From: Rhizophagus irregularis
Taxonomy: Eukaryota; Glomeromycota; Glomeromycetes; Glomerales; Glomeraceae
Assembly (NCBI RefSeq): GCF_026210795.1
Contig: NC_089438.1
Location: 4,857,501 to 4,921,500 of the forward strand
Direction: 5' to 3'
DNA: 64,000 bases
Position 1 is the stretch's first letter, and each line of letters begins with the position of its first letter. A model generated the notes under the pieces. It had not been told where the DNA came from and did not search any database. It saw only the letters and a list, made by a program, of their open reading frames with translations. The position numbers were made by a program, and so were the translations under genes. Positions 10,865-22,701 of the stretch are shown here, one piece after another.

Positions 10865-12416
10865 TCATTAAGCCTCAATATTTCCTAAGAAGGTAATGAA
10901 CAATTATACTTTGTTTGCTAAAATTAGTCATTGCAGGCTTATCGATTATTAAATATGTTAAATAAATTACTTTTTGAACACGTAATCGTTTGACACATAG
11001 ACACGTAATAAATTTCATTTTTCGTAAAGAAAAAAAAAATTTTTTTATTTTTTCTTAACAATTTTATTTATTAGTATTCTTCACAAAATTTTTTGTTTCA
11101 TTCAGTATTATTATTTTTATTTTTTTATATTTTTATATTTATTATTTTTATTTAATTAATTTAAATTATTTATTTATTAGTATTATTAAATTATGATTTT
11201 TTTCGCCAATTTATTTCCTTAATATTTCCTTAATAAACGATTTTACTGTGGCTAAGATTTTTTTAAATTAGTCATAGGGGCTTATTCATTACCTTTTTTC
11301 GGAATTAATTAAATTTTTTTTTTTACATTACATGTCTTAAATTCATTTGTTAAAAAAAATTTTCATTAAAATTTTTTTATGGGTACTTCATGGTGTACGT
11401 ATATAAAAATAAACAACTATTACTTTATTTTTTATTTTATACTTAAAAATAATAACCTTTGCGTTACAAGGTACAAATAAATAAAATAGGGAAAATGGAG
11501 GACTTGTTTTCTATCATTATAATGTTGTCAAAAAAAATATGTTAATTTGATATTAACCATGACAAAATTTTGAAATTTTTATCAAAAAAAAAAACTTTTA
11601 ATAAAGTGAAAAAAAAAATCAAAATTTGCATTTTTCGCGAAAATTATCTGAAAACAGCCTTTTTGACCTTAGACAAATCTCTCCTTCTTGTAAATTTACA
11701 TATAGAATAACTGTTTAATATGTGTAGTTAATATTTAATCTTTTAAATTTATAAAATCGGACTAGTGAAAATCACCAGCGGTGATAATCACCACTGGTGA
11801 CATTTTGACATTCTCAATAAATTATTTTAATTAGTAAATTCAAACAAATTTATTGACGCAATTTATTGGATAATTTTAATACAAAGTCTTTTTATATCAT
11901 GTAAATTTATTTTGCTTTAACATTAGTTTTTAACATTAATATCTTGCTTTTTAATATTCTTTTTCACTATGAAAAATGACATAATCAAACTCATGATCAC
12001 TTTTAATAATCTTTAAATACATATTAATAATTGACCCGGAATCCGGAAATAAAAAAAAAATTCAGATATTAATATAATATTTTTTTTTCATTAGGCCAGA
12101 AAATGGAATCCTATTTTAGAATTGGTCAATCGCGATTATTTCATTTCTTAAATTATGCGATTTCATAATCGATTTTATGCACCATAAACCTAGATTACAA
12201 TTTTAGCGGAAAATCGAGCTAAAAATTTTTTTTGCTATCGGTAAAACGTTATAAGAATTTGGGTACCCTGAGTCCAAATTACTCAGGTCTTACAAAATCA
12301 AAAAAAAAAAATTGATAAATGTCAAATTCATACATAAAAAGATTTTTTTTATTTAAAGTACTAATTTAACAATTTACATAGTAATTATTAAATCTTGCGA
12401 AATACTTACGAAAATA
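10865..12416. other. Intergenic AT-rich DNA ending in P450 3' flank
   Basis: No gene seen. 11815-12416 matches the 3' flanks of the other P450 copies (1-538 and 16400-16925). A small double palindrome, TCACCAGCGGTGA then TCACCACTGGTGA with a 3-bp gap, lies at about 11774-11802 and could fold as a hairpin. Confidence 0.55.
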
Positions 12417-14128
12417 TTAATTTCTTAATTTAATTTCAACAAACAATTCAGCACAAACAGTTATAACACCAGATTCAGTTTTCAAAGGAGCTTCCTTATC
12501 TATTAAATCAATTTCATATTTTCTAAATAATAAAGCCATTAAACAAACTAATTCAATCATTGCTAACTTTCTTCCCGGACAGACTCTTAATCCTCCTCCA
12601 AACATAATAAATGAATTTTTCTTTGGTTCAAACCCTTCAACCATCCATCTATCAGGATTAAATTTATTTGGTTCTTCCCAATATTCTTCATTATGATGAA
12701 TAGCATCAATATTAATTCTAATCATTGTTTCAGTTGGCCATTGATAACCTCCTATTTCATTAGGGGTTTCAAGACATCTTGGAAGTGAATTTACGATTGA
12801 GAAAATGCGAGATACTTCTTTTATAATCGCTTCACAATACTTTAAATTATGAATATCATTTTCGGTAATTGGACGAGTTTTATCATCTTGAAAAATTCTA
12901 TCAATTTCGTTCAACATTTTCTTTTTAACATCTGGATAGTGTGCAAGGTAATAGACAATGAATGAAATAGTATTCGCAGTCTGTTGAAAAAAGAATAAAG
13001 CGTTAAATAATATTAATTATCAAAAATTAATTATATATTGAAAGTACTAAATTCACTCACGGAATCAGTTCCAGCAATTATTCCATCAGATATAATCCCA
13101 CGAATTTCAGGATCAGTCATAGGTCTCATAACTTCTTTATTATCAATTTTATTGGTATAATTAATATCACGAGGTGTATTTGCAGTAATTATCGATGTCA
13201 ACATGTCGTTTTGTAAAGGTTTATCTAATGGTGTATTTTCAATTTCTTGTCTACGTCTTTTGATAATTGCATCTATTCTTTGATTTACAAATTTCATGTT
13301 TTGAATATAATCATCTGATTTATTCTTAAAATATGGAAAATAATGTCTTAAAAAAGGAGAGACTATTTGAAACATTATTATACCTATAAGATGTTTACGT
13401 AATGCATGAACAAATTTTACGGTTTCATCTACTAATGCAGATGGACGTTCAGCCTTTTCATTATCACTAAGTTCATTGAAACACCCAGCCATTGTATAAG
13501 ATCTTTCACCAGTTAATAATGCGATGACCATATCATTTGTAAATTGATTAAACCATGGAGAAATATTAATTTTTTTTCTATTTTCTTTAGTAACCCCTTC
13601 CTTAAGATATAATTTATCCCAATAACTCTCCAATTCATTAAAAAGTTTATTTGCTAAATGAACAGCTTCATTAGAAAATTTTGGTGATAAAATAGCTTGT
13701 GTAAAAAAATGACGGTTATATCTCCATGATTTATAATCTTGATTAAAAAATAGTCCTTTTCCCATCATTTCTAATTCATGAAATCCTTTAGTATCATTAT
13801 CAGAAATTGTCTTAATATATGGATTTTTTGATGAAGCTAATAAAAGTTTTTCAATATGATCTACTCGACCTAGAGTTATAGTTCGTGTGTTAAGATTGAA
13901 CTCAAATAAATCACCATATTTCTTATGATTAGATTCTAAAAACTTTTTAAAATGTCCACCATGCCAAATATATAATTGAGGTAAATTTCCAAATAATGGG
14001 AATGGAAAAGGACTAGGCAAAGGATTTATACGATTAAAGTACTTATAATAATAATATGTCACATAAGTTATTAATGCGACAACTATCAATGAAAGGTAAT
14101 CAATATTTTCGAATAATTTCGAAATCAT
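12417..14128 (-). CDS. Cytochrome P450 monooxygenase, tandem copy 2
   Basis: Exons 14128-13061 and 12980-12417 are split by an 80-bp phase-0 intron (GTGAGT...CAG); 543 residues. The frame stays open upstream to 14224, but the conserved start is MISKLFEN at 14128, as in the other copies. The I-helix reads AGTDST across the junction, keeping the acid-alcohol pair (Asp-Ser). ExxR is EVSR and the haem loop FGGGLRVCPG with Cys about 490 is intact. It has the same N-terminal membrane anchor and hinge (PLPSPFPFP). It is an ER haem monooxygenase of unknown substrate. Conserved leader sequence AGCAAAAGAAAATAATAG precedes the start in all three copies, so regulation is probably shared. Confidence 0.95.
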
Positions 14129-16925
14129 ATTTACTATTATTTTCTTTTGCTTGGTAGCATATAAAGAAAAAAAATTCAAATTTTTTTTACAATCATTGAT
14201 AATGTGAATCATATTTATATCCAATTTCCGCTCCCTCGCTTAATTAGTAGGCTTAAATGAGAGTCAACCAGTTTATTAACCTACTAAAGACTGATAATGG
14301 ACGAAAATTAAACTTCAAATTCATCGCTAACTAAATATGTTGTTGTATATATGGTATGGTGCGTAAATATAGCTAGTATGGTGTACGTACAATGAGGATC
14401 ATATTCATTTATTTCATTCAATAATTAATAAATTATTATTTATGTCAAAAAATTCAGAATTAAGTTATTACAAATATAATGCAGTATTAACTTTATTTGG
14501 TATTTAATCTGCACAACTATTATATATTTGTAGACGCAATGATGTAACTATGATACATCGGTAAAAAGACTTTTTCATATATATATATATAATAAAGGAT
14601 CATGATCATAACCTGATAAAATAGAAAAAATCGGAATACAAATCAAAAAAAGGAACGTTCTATTATTCAGATAATAAAATTTCTTAAAGGGATAGATCCT
14701 AAATAACGGGTTAGTAATAACTATTTTTGTTACCGATGCTTTCATATGTAATGAACATGTGAAATTATTAAGATACGATAATTGATGCGTTAGTCAAAAA
14801 AATCAAGAAAATGGTTCTACAGATGATCAGAAGATTGGTATTTTGACAATTATTGCCATTTTGCCATTTCAAAATGATGTCGATCATGTCAGGAAACACA
14901 AAAGGAATTTCAAAAAAAACACTTGGTAATGTATATAATGTAGTACAAGGTCCTAGAACACACTTTTTTTATGCTAAAAATCTTATTCGAACTTTATTTT
15001 ATGTGCGGATTTGTCCCTTTGCGTTATAATTGAGTTCTTAAGCAGCGTGGAAAATCTATTATAATTTACCCGGATTTTCTAAATCCGGTAAAATTTTATA
15101 ATTCCGAGATTTTTCCGGTCGTGACGCTGCAGAATTTCTAGAATATCATAAAAATGCCTTTTAACAATTCATGGTTCTTTCTTAAAATGGGAAAGACCGA
15201 AGGAGTTTCACATGCTCCGGTTAATTTCCGGAGTTTTTATGCTTTACCGAAATTTTTTTTTACTGTATTTTTTCCCATTAATTTATAATACCAAAAATCA
15301 TTATTATAATAACAGATAACGAGTCTACGTTTTGCGAAACTCAAATCATAAACATAAAAATATGTAAAGTACTGTATGTCTTATTAATATAAAAATTAAA
15401 ATAAAATTTATGCAAGTTTAATGGTTACAAAAAGTATTCAATCTTAGATAATCTTTTAATATTAATTAAAAAAAAAATACATAATAAAATTTTCAATTGT
15501 TTTTCTTATATGCTAAAAGCCTTTTTTAATTATCGCTGTTTTCAAATTAGTGCGACCCCCTGCATGTCACCCCCCCTAAGGAAATCGGTTTTCGCAAATG
15601 TGGAAAACCCGGAATTTTTCTGAATAACTTTGTAGAAAAGGTCCGATTGCTAGTGATTTCTGGAGGAAATTTTCAATTATTCAAATATTTTGCTTATAAG
15701 TGAGTGATAAAACTTTGTGTAACGTAAACACTTTTTTATTGACCCTTTCCTACGTAGTTATTCAGGAAAATTCCGGGTTTTCGCAAATTTTTGGAAATCG
15801 ATTTCCTTAGGGGGTGACACGCGGGGGGTCGCACTAATTTGAAAACGGCGATAACTTTTTAAAGTTACTGTAGCTTAAAATCACTTTTCACAATTTTTGC
15901 AAAATTCTATATATATGAATGGCCTCCTGTTCGGCGAGCACGTATAACATACACGTAAAATTTTGTCTTCGACCTTTTAGGATGCTAATCCTTCATGTTT
16001 GGCATTGATTTACTAATTGTGTAATCCATTTTCCATTGTCTTTAATTTACTCTCCCATTTTCGTATTCAAAATCGATCAACGAAACTTTTAATGGTGTAA
16101 AAATATAAACCTTTTTAGGACTAGGTTGGGATCATCTGTCTCTATGATAGATATTGGAACCAGTTTATCTATTTTAGTTTGTAATTATTTGTATTAATTT
16201 TAAAATTGAGTGTCGTGCCTTGGCTTAAAAATTTTATAAAGGTTTATATATAACTTTTTTTTTAAAAAAAATATACATGGAAAAGGACATGCGATCGATC
16301 GAGATAAATTTTTTGTAATATTTCATTTACAGTATGTTTCGAAATTTATAATTATTAGTATATTTTTAGGTTTATATAATATTTCAGAAAAATATTTTAT
16401 CAAAATACCAGAAATAAATAAATAATGATTTCAAACGAATTTATTGATGCAATTTATTGAGATAAGTGATTTTAAATAGAAAAGGTCAAATATATATATA
16501 TTTTTTTTACTAATTTTTAATTTTTATATTATGTAAATTTATTTAACTTTTAATATCTTGCTTTTTAACTTTCTTTTCACTGTGAAAAGTAATATAATCA
16601 AACTTATGATTACTTTTAGTAATCATTTTAAAAAAGAGAAGGAATCCGGATAAAAAAAAAAATTCAAATGTAAAAATTATAATTTTTTTAAAATTTCAAT
16701 AAATAGGTTAGAAAATGGCAAAATGAGAATCGACTTTTGAGTCGAGAGTCGCAATTATTTCACTTCTTAAGTTATGATTCTAAAACGATTTTGGTAATCA
16801 ATTTTATTATGCCAATAACACAGCTATTTTGACGACCACAATTCATACGCGTTAAAAAGATTTTTTATTTAAAATACTTAACATGATTAAAAATATTGCA
16901 TATCCTTTAAATACTCACGAAAATA
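14129..16925. other. P450 spacer unit with about 1 kb extra DNA
   Basis: 14129-15040 repeats the 5' flank of copy 1 (2252-3010) and 16080-16925 repeats the spacer and 3' flank. 15040-16080 is absent from copy 1 and contains the TIR element at 15530-15854. Part of it (about 15880-16105) recurs near 37470-37700. No gene seen. Confidence 0.6.
15530..15854. mobile_element. TIR MITE, about 325 bp
   Basis: Long imperfect terminal inverted repeats of about 100 bp: the left end reads TTATCGCTGTTTTCAAATTA and the right end mirrors it (GAAAACGGCGATAA), including a GTGCGACCCCC block and CCTAAGGAAATCG. The centre is about 110 bp of non-coding sequence. Target duplication is not clear. The superfamily is not identified. 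Confidence 0.65.
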
Positions 16926-18637
16926 TTAATTTCTTAATTTAATTTCAACTAATAATTCAGTACAAGCAGTTAAAATACCAGATTCAGTTTTTAAAGGAGC
17001 TTCCTTATCTACCAAATCAATTTCATATTTTCTAAATAATAAAGCCATTAAGCCAACCAATTTAATCATTGCTAACTTTCTTCCTGGACAGACTCTTAAT
17101 CCTCCTCCAAACATAATAAATGAATTTTTCTTTGGTTCAAACTCTTCAACCATCCATCTATCAGGATTAAATTTATCAGGCTCTTCCCAATATTCTTCAT
17201 TGTGGTGAATAGCATCAATATTAATTCTGATTATTGTTTCAGCTTGCCATTGATAACCTCCTATTTCATCAGGGTTTTCAAGACATCTTGGAAGTGAATT
17301 CACGACTGAGAAAATGCGAGATACCTCTTTTACAATCGCTTCACAGTACTTTAAATTATGGATATCATTTTCAGTAATTGGACGCGTTTTATCATCTTGA
17401 AAAATTCTATCAATTTCGTTCAACATTTTCTTTTTAACATCTGGATAATGTGCAAGATAATAGATAATGAATGAAATAGTATTCGCGGTCTATTGAAGAA
17501 AAAAATAATACATTAAAATAATATTCATGATCAAAAAATTAATTGTATATTGAAAGTATTAAATTCACTCACTGAATCAGTTCCAGCAACTATTCCATCG
17601 AATATAATACCACGAAGTTCGGGATCAGTCATAGGCCTCATAACTTCTTTATCACCAATTTTATTATAATTAATATCGCGAGGTGTATTTGCAGTAATTA
17701 TCGATGTCAACATGTCGTTTTGTAAAGGTTTATCTAATGGAGTATTTTCAATTTCTTGTCTACGTCTTTTGATAATTGCATCTATTCTTTGATTCATAAA
17801 TTTCATGTTTCGAATAAAATCATCTGATTTATTCTTAAAATATGGAAAATAATGTCTTAAAAAAGGAGAGACGAATTGAAATATTAATAAACCCATAAGA
17901 TGTTTACGAATTGCATGAACAAATTTTACGGTCTCATCAACTAATGCAGATGGGCGTTCAGCTTTTTCATCATCACTAAGTTCATTAAAATATCCAGCCA
18001 TTGTATAAGATCTTTCACCAGTTAATAATGTGATAATCATATCATTTGTAAATTGATTAAACCATGGAGAAATATCCATTTTTTTCCTATTTTCTTTGAT
18101 AACTCCTTCTTTAAGATATAATTTATCCCAGTAACTCTCCAATTCATTAAAGAGTTTATTTGCTAAATGAACAGCTTCATTAGAAAATTTTGGTGATAAA
18201 ATAGCTTGTGTAAAAAAATGACGGTTATATCTCCATGATTTATAATCTTGATTTAAAAATAGTCCTTTTCCCATTATTCCTAATTCATGAAATCCTTCAG
18301 TATTATTACTAGAAATCGTCTTAATATATGGATTTTTTGATGAAGCTAATAAAAGTTTTTCAATATGTTCTACTCGATTTAGAGCTATAGTTCGTAAATC
18401 AAAATTGAACTCGAATAAATCACCATATTTCTTATGACTAGATTCGAAAAATTTTTTAAGATTTCCACCATGACAAATATATAATTGAGGTAAATTTCCA
18501 AATAATGGGAATGGAAGAGGACCAGGTAAAGGATTGATACGATTAAAATATTTATAATAATAATATGTCACATAAATTATTAATGCGACACCTATCAATG
18601 AGAGGTAATCGATATTTTCGAATAATTTCGAAATCAT
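16926..18637 (-). CDS. Cytochrome P450 monooxygenase, tandem copy 3
   Basis: Exons 18637-17573 and 17489-16926 with an 83-bp phase-0 intron (GTGAGT...TAG); 542 residues. It has a membrane anchor, a PLPGPLPFP hinge, I-helix AGTDST (across the junction), K-helix EVSR and haem loop FGGGLRVCPG (Cys about 489). All essential P450 features are present. It differs from copies 1 and 2 by scattered substitutions only, mostly in the N-terminal half, fitting recent tandem duplication. Substrate unknown. Confidence 0.95.
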
Positions 18638-20419
18638 ATTTTAATATTATTTTCTTTTGCTTGGTAATGTATAAAATGAAAAATTTTTTAATTTTTTTTT
18701 TTGAACTTGAAAAAGTGATATTTATATCCATTTTTTAATCAATAATAAGAAAAAATTTTTCCGTTCACAAGTATTATGGATAGAATTTAACCGAGTTTCG
18801 CTTAAATAGGTTTAAGTAAGCCGGTTTTTTAACCTACAATAGGCTGATAGCGGAAACACGAAAACCGGTAAATATAGTTAGTATTATAAACATACTGAGG
18901 GTTCTTGCATTGCATCGGGATCGAATAATCACAGGATCCGAAATATACATAACTGCGTCTGCGTAGAATGGTAGAATGGGCAAAATAATTATGTAGATCT
19001 CGCCTTTTGTGAATAATTCCGGTCAAAATATTAGATACTATACTCGGTCTACTGGCCTCTATTCATATATTTCGGGGCTCTATAATTATTTTATCATGAT
19101 GGTTAATGTAAAATTATTTATAAATCAAAAATTCAGAATTAAATCATCTAAATATAATGCAGTTTTATTTTCTTCTTGAATTGCTTTCATTTATTAATTT
19201 TATTTGGTACTTACAATGATAGTAGAAAAATCGGAACTTAAATCAAAAAAGGGACGTTCGATCATTCAAATAATAAAATTCTTTAAGGGGGTAAATCCTA
19301 AATAACGGATTATTTTGTTACCGATGATGGACATGTGAATTAGATAATTGGTGTTGATTTAACCGACGATGATCAAAAAACGTGATTCTGCGGATAGAGC
19401 GTTGTTAAGGAACTAACTTCAAAAGGATACATTTGTATGACACAGCATTTTATATTAAAATTCATCAATGAGTTGAATAAAAACCTAATTTTGCATTATT
19501 AAACATAAAATAGGAGTAAACAAAACCCCTTTCTCACCTTCATAGTAATTTTTGATGTATGTTTATATTAGAAAGTGGTATGCCTTAGAAATATTTATAA
19601 AAAGTCAATATTAATCAATTTAATAAATATTTTTTTAAAATATTTAATAATTTAGTATTTCCAATTTCTGCAAAAAATTTTGAAAGAAAAAATTTCATTA
19701 AAATATTAAATCATTATTATCAAAAATCATATTTATTGAATTTTAACAAGTTATGGTTATTATTTGATAAAAAATTTTTTTTTTAATGTTCGTCTCGGAC
19801 TTACTTTGCCTTATATGTATTCGTGTAACAAAAAGTAAAAAATAATTAATATATTCTGTAAATAAGTAACAAGAGATCCTACGCGACTCTTAATGGCCAG
19901 AATTACATAATGCCACCTAAAAAAAAGAGGGATCTAACGGCATTATCGGGTCCTAATTTAAGCGTGGTTGAATTGATTTTGTTTCTGTTATATATTCTAC
20001 CGAATTTATTAGTGTTGATGTGGCACCAATCCGAAACCTAGGCTACAAACAATATAAATCTTTATTGCCCAATAATAGGTTATTTAATAATAATTTATAT
20101 ATTATGCGAAAATTTTTTATTCTTTTCGTGAAACCAGTAAGAAAAGCTATAAGATAGATTTTATCCAATAGAATCCGATCCATTTGGTTGTTAGTCTTAC
20201 TTTTAGATCCTCTCCTCTACCTTCTTTGCAGATTGCTGATTCTGTTAATTAAACAAAATTATTTAATGAACTTATTTGTACTGTTTTCATAAAGGATGTT
20301 TTATTATTATCATTGGATTTGCTCTGTTTTTTATAATTTATATTTGGACAACTACATAATTTATAAATTTACTTTAATCGTAAATCAGTGCGTGATAAAT
20401 AATAACGAATAAAAAAATG

Positions 20420-20537
20420 TACCGTATTTTGCAGTATATAAGCACCCTTTTTTGCACTTGATGCCGGCCAAGATCCTCATAATTCTAGCCAGGGGTGCTT
20501 ATTTTCGGGGGGTGCTCACTTACCGCAAAATACGGTA
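20420..20537. mobile_element. TA-flanked MITE, copy 2
   Basis: Terminal repeats TACCGTATTTTGC and GCAAAATACGGTA are better preserved than in copy 1 at 384-506. The inner motifs TATAAGCACCC and GGTGCTTATTTTCGGGGGG are shared with copy 1. Confidence 0.75.
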
Positions 20538-21779
20538 TATGTTTTATATGGATAGCACTCATAGGATATGATATACTGTCTGTTATGCATTCATTTTCCG
20601 ATATATACAGATCCGATCAAATATAAAGCCCGTTTTGGTCGTTATTTTTAAATATTTATTACAAAGTAATACGCCCGAGTTGATCATAGGCTGAATTAAC
20701 AAATTTAAAAATGTATTATATTATTAAAATTGGATTCCATAATCATAATTTATTGTATTATTTTTGTTGTCGAGTAAAAACATTATACTTATTTCCTTTC
20801 CTTCTATAAAATAATGTTCTAGTAAGTTGATTGATTAAAGAAATTGTTAAAACCTGACATACCGATTTACATATAATTCAGTTGACGTCATATATAGTTA
20901 TTTTCATTATCATTTATCTATTTTTTTTAGTTAGGCAGTATTGCACAATGCTTTAAATAAAACTAAGTATTGTTTTAATAAAATATCGACTTATAGTATG
21001 TCCTAGGGTCTAACAAAAAAAATATCATCTGCAGTGCTTGTCTTGTGGATACTGAAGGTATAATAAATATATTCGATCTTGAAAAATTACTTTATCTAAG
21101 GAAAGTTAGCTATCGCTCAGCAAGTTTCCAAGTTCAAACGCAATTCCATCATTTGAAAATTCAGCTACATCTAGTAAATACTTATGATCATTAGAAACCT
21201 TATTAGAATTATGTCTCAATAATTCAAGGAAAATTGATAATAATCATCAAAAAGGTACTAAAATTGCAAATCTTAGGATTTGAATAAGATATTATCTTTA
21301 AAAAAGATTTATATTTCAGTAATAAAAAAAATCTTTTTTTTTTTTATTAAAATCAAAAAAAAATATCAGTTGAGATAATAGTGATACTCATCCGTCACTC
21401 AATATTCATTATATAGAAATTCATAAAAATACTTTATAGTATTGAATATTAATAACATAATTTAGCTTCTATTTAATGCTGATATTGCATCTGATTATCT
21501 TAATAGTCTGCATGTTGATGGGCCAAAGATGATGTAATTTCCTGTAACAACATTCCATTTTAGTAATTAATAAAGTATTCAAAATTATATATTTTCTAAC
21601 ATAAATAATAACGGAGGGGTTTAAACTTCTTAAGCTTGAAATTAAATGATATAATTTCTATGGAAAGCCATCATACAGCGTATGCACGTTAAATCACTAT
21701 AATCAATTGGAAGTTTTGATTTTAAATTTTCTGGTGAGTTGCCTAGGTATAATGAATGTATCGACTGTATCGTGTACAC

Positions 21780-22200
21780 ATTATTTTTACGGCAGGTTAC
21801 CTCCGTTCTGTCGGTTTAGCATGCAATTTCAGGGTAACCTATCGCGTTTAATACGTAAGCTGACACTGTATACATTATATGTTATGAAGGTACCCGTTAT
21901 AAGAAACGGCAAGTACCCGCTATTAATTACAGCAGCAGGTATTCACTAATGCCTGTTATGGAAAAACAAGTCCCCTAATAATTAAATTTTGGTGCATTTT
22001 TATCTGAGTTTTCATTGACAAATATGGAAAAATTTTAAAAGATTTGGCCAAAATTAATTATAATTTTTCCATATAGGTCAATATTACCTCAATAAGTAGC
22101 AGGTACCTGCCGTTTACTTTGGCAGATACCCGTTGTTTACTATGGCGGTACCCATTGTCTACTATGGTACCTGCTATAAGAAGCGGCGGATCAACTCTGT
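21780..22200. repeat. GTACCyG-rich mixed direct and inverted repeats
   Basis: Many short copies of GGTACCTGC, GGTACCCGTT, AAGTACCCGC and TACTATGGCGGTACCC in both orientations, separated by AT-rich spacers. The pattern resembles a decayed foldback element. The 80-codon frame inside it has no recognisable product. Confidence 0.45.
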
Positions 22201-22701
22201 AATCAACAGATTGAAACCATCAGCACAAGGGTAGCCTGCGGCTAGAAATGGGAAGATTTTAAAAATTCCAGTTTATAATGCGCATAATGCTGATTACTAT
22301 TGCTAGCCGAAATTAAGCCATCATTTTTACTGAAATTACAATTTTGGCCAGAATTACATTATGCGCATTATGCGGATGTCACATCTACAGTATAAAGCTA
22401 CTACCTGCTGTAAAGTATGGTGGACTTTTGATTGCCATAAATTTCTGGCCCTTCCAACTGCCATCTTATTAGAGCTCACTAATAAGGAAGCTTATTAGCA
22501 TCTGATCAGACGCCAATTTGTCCCATATTGTACTATATCAATAATAATTTATTATAAGTTAAAGTTATTTAAATTACAAACTAAGAATATTAAAATATAT
22601 TTCATATTACTACTCTAATCTTAGTGTTTAAATAACTTGATGATTTACTAAATATCTAAAAAAAAAAAATAATTGTAACAATAAAAATTATTAATTTAAG
22701 G

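Larger units (their letters stand above)
18638..22701. other. Long intergenic region
   Basis: 18638-19440 is the P450 5' flank repeat. Beyond it I see no supported gene for about 3.2 kb. Contents are the MITE at 20420-20537, the GTACC-rich repeats at 21780-22200 and a pair of ATGCGCAT-centred inverted blocks at about 22278-22380. A 43-codon frame at 19910-20041 starting MPPKKKRDLTALS could be a leftover transposase start. Confidence 0.5.

Noticed and set aside
14129-14224. N-terminal extension of P450 copy 2 from the Met at 14224
   Set aside because: Not conserved in copies 1 and 3; the membrane anchor begins right after MISKLFEN at 14128.
19910-20041. 43-codon frame starting MPPKKKRDLTALS
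   Set aside because: Could be a transposase start fragment, but too short and without terminal repeats to support.
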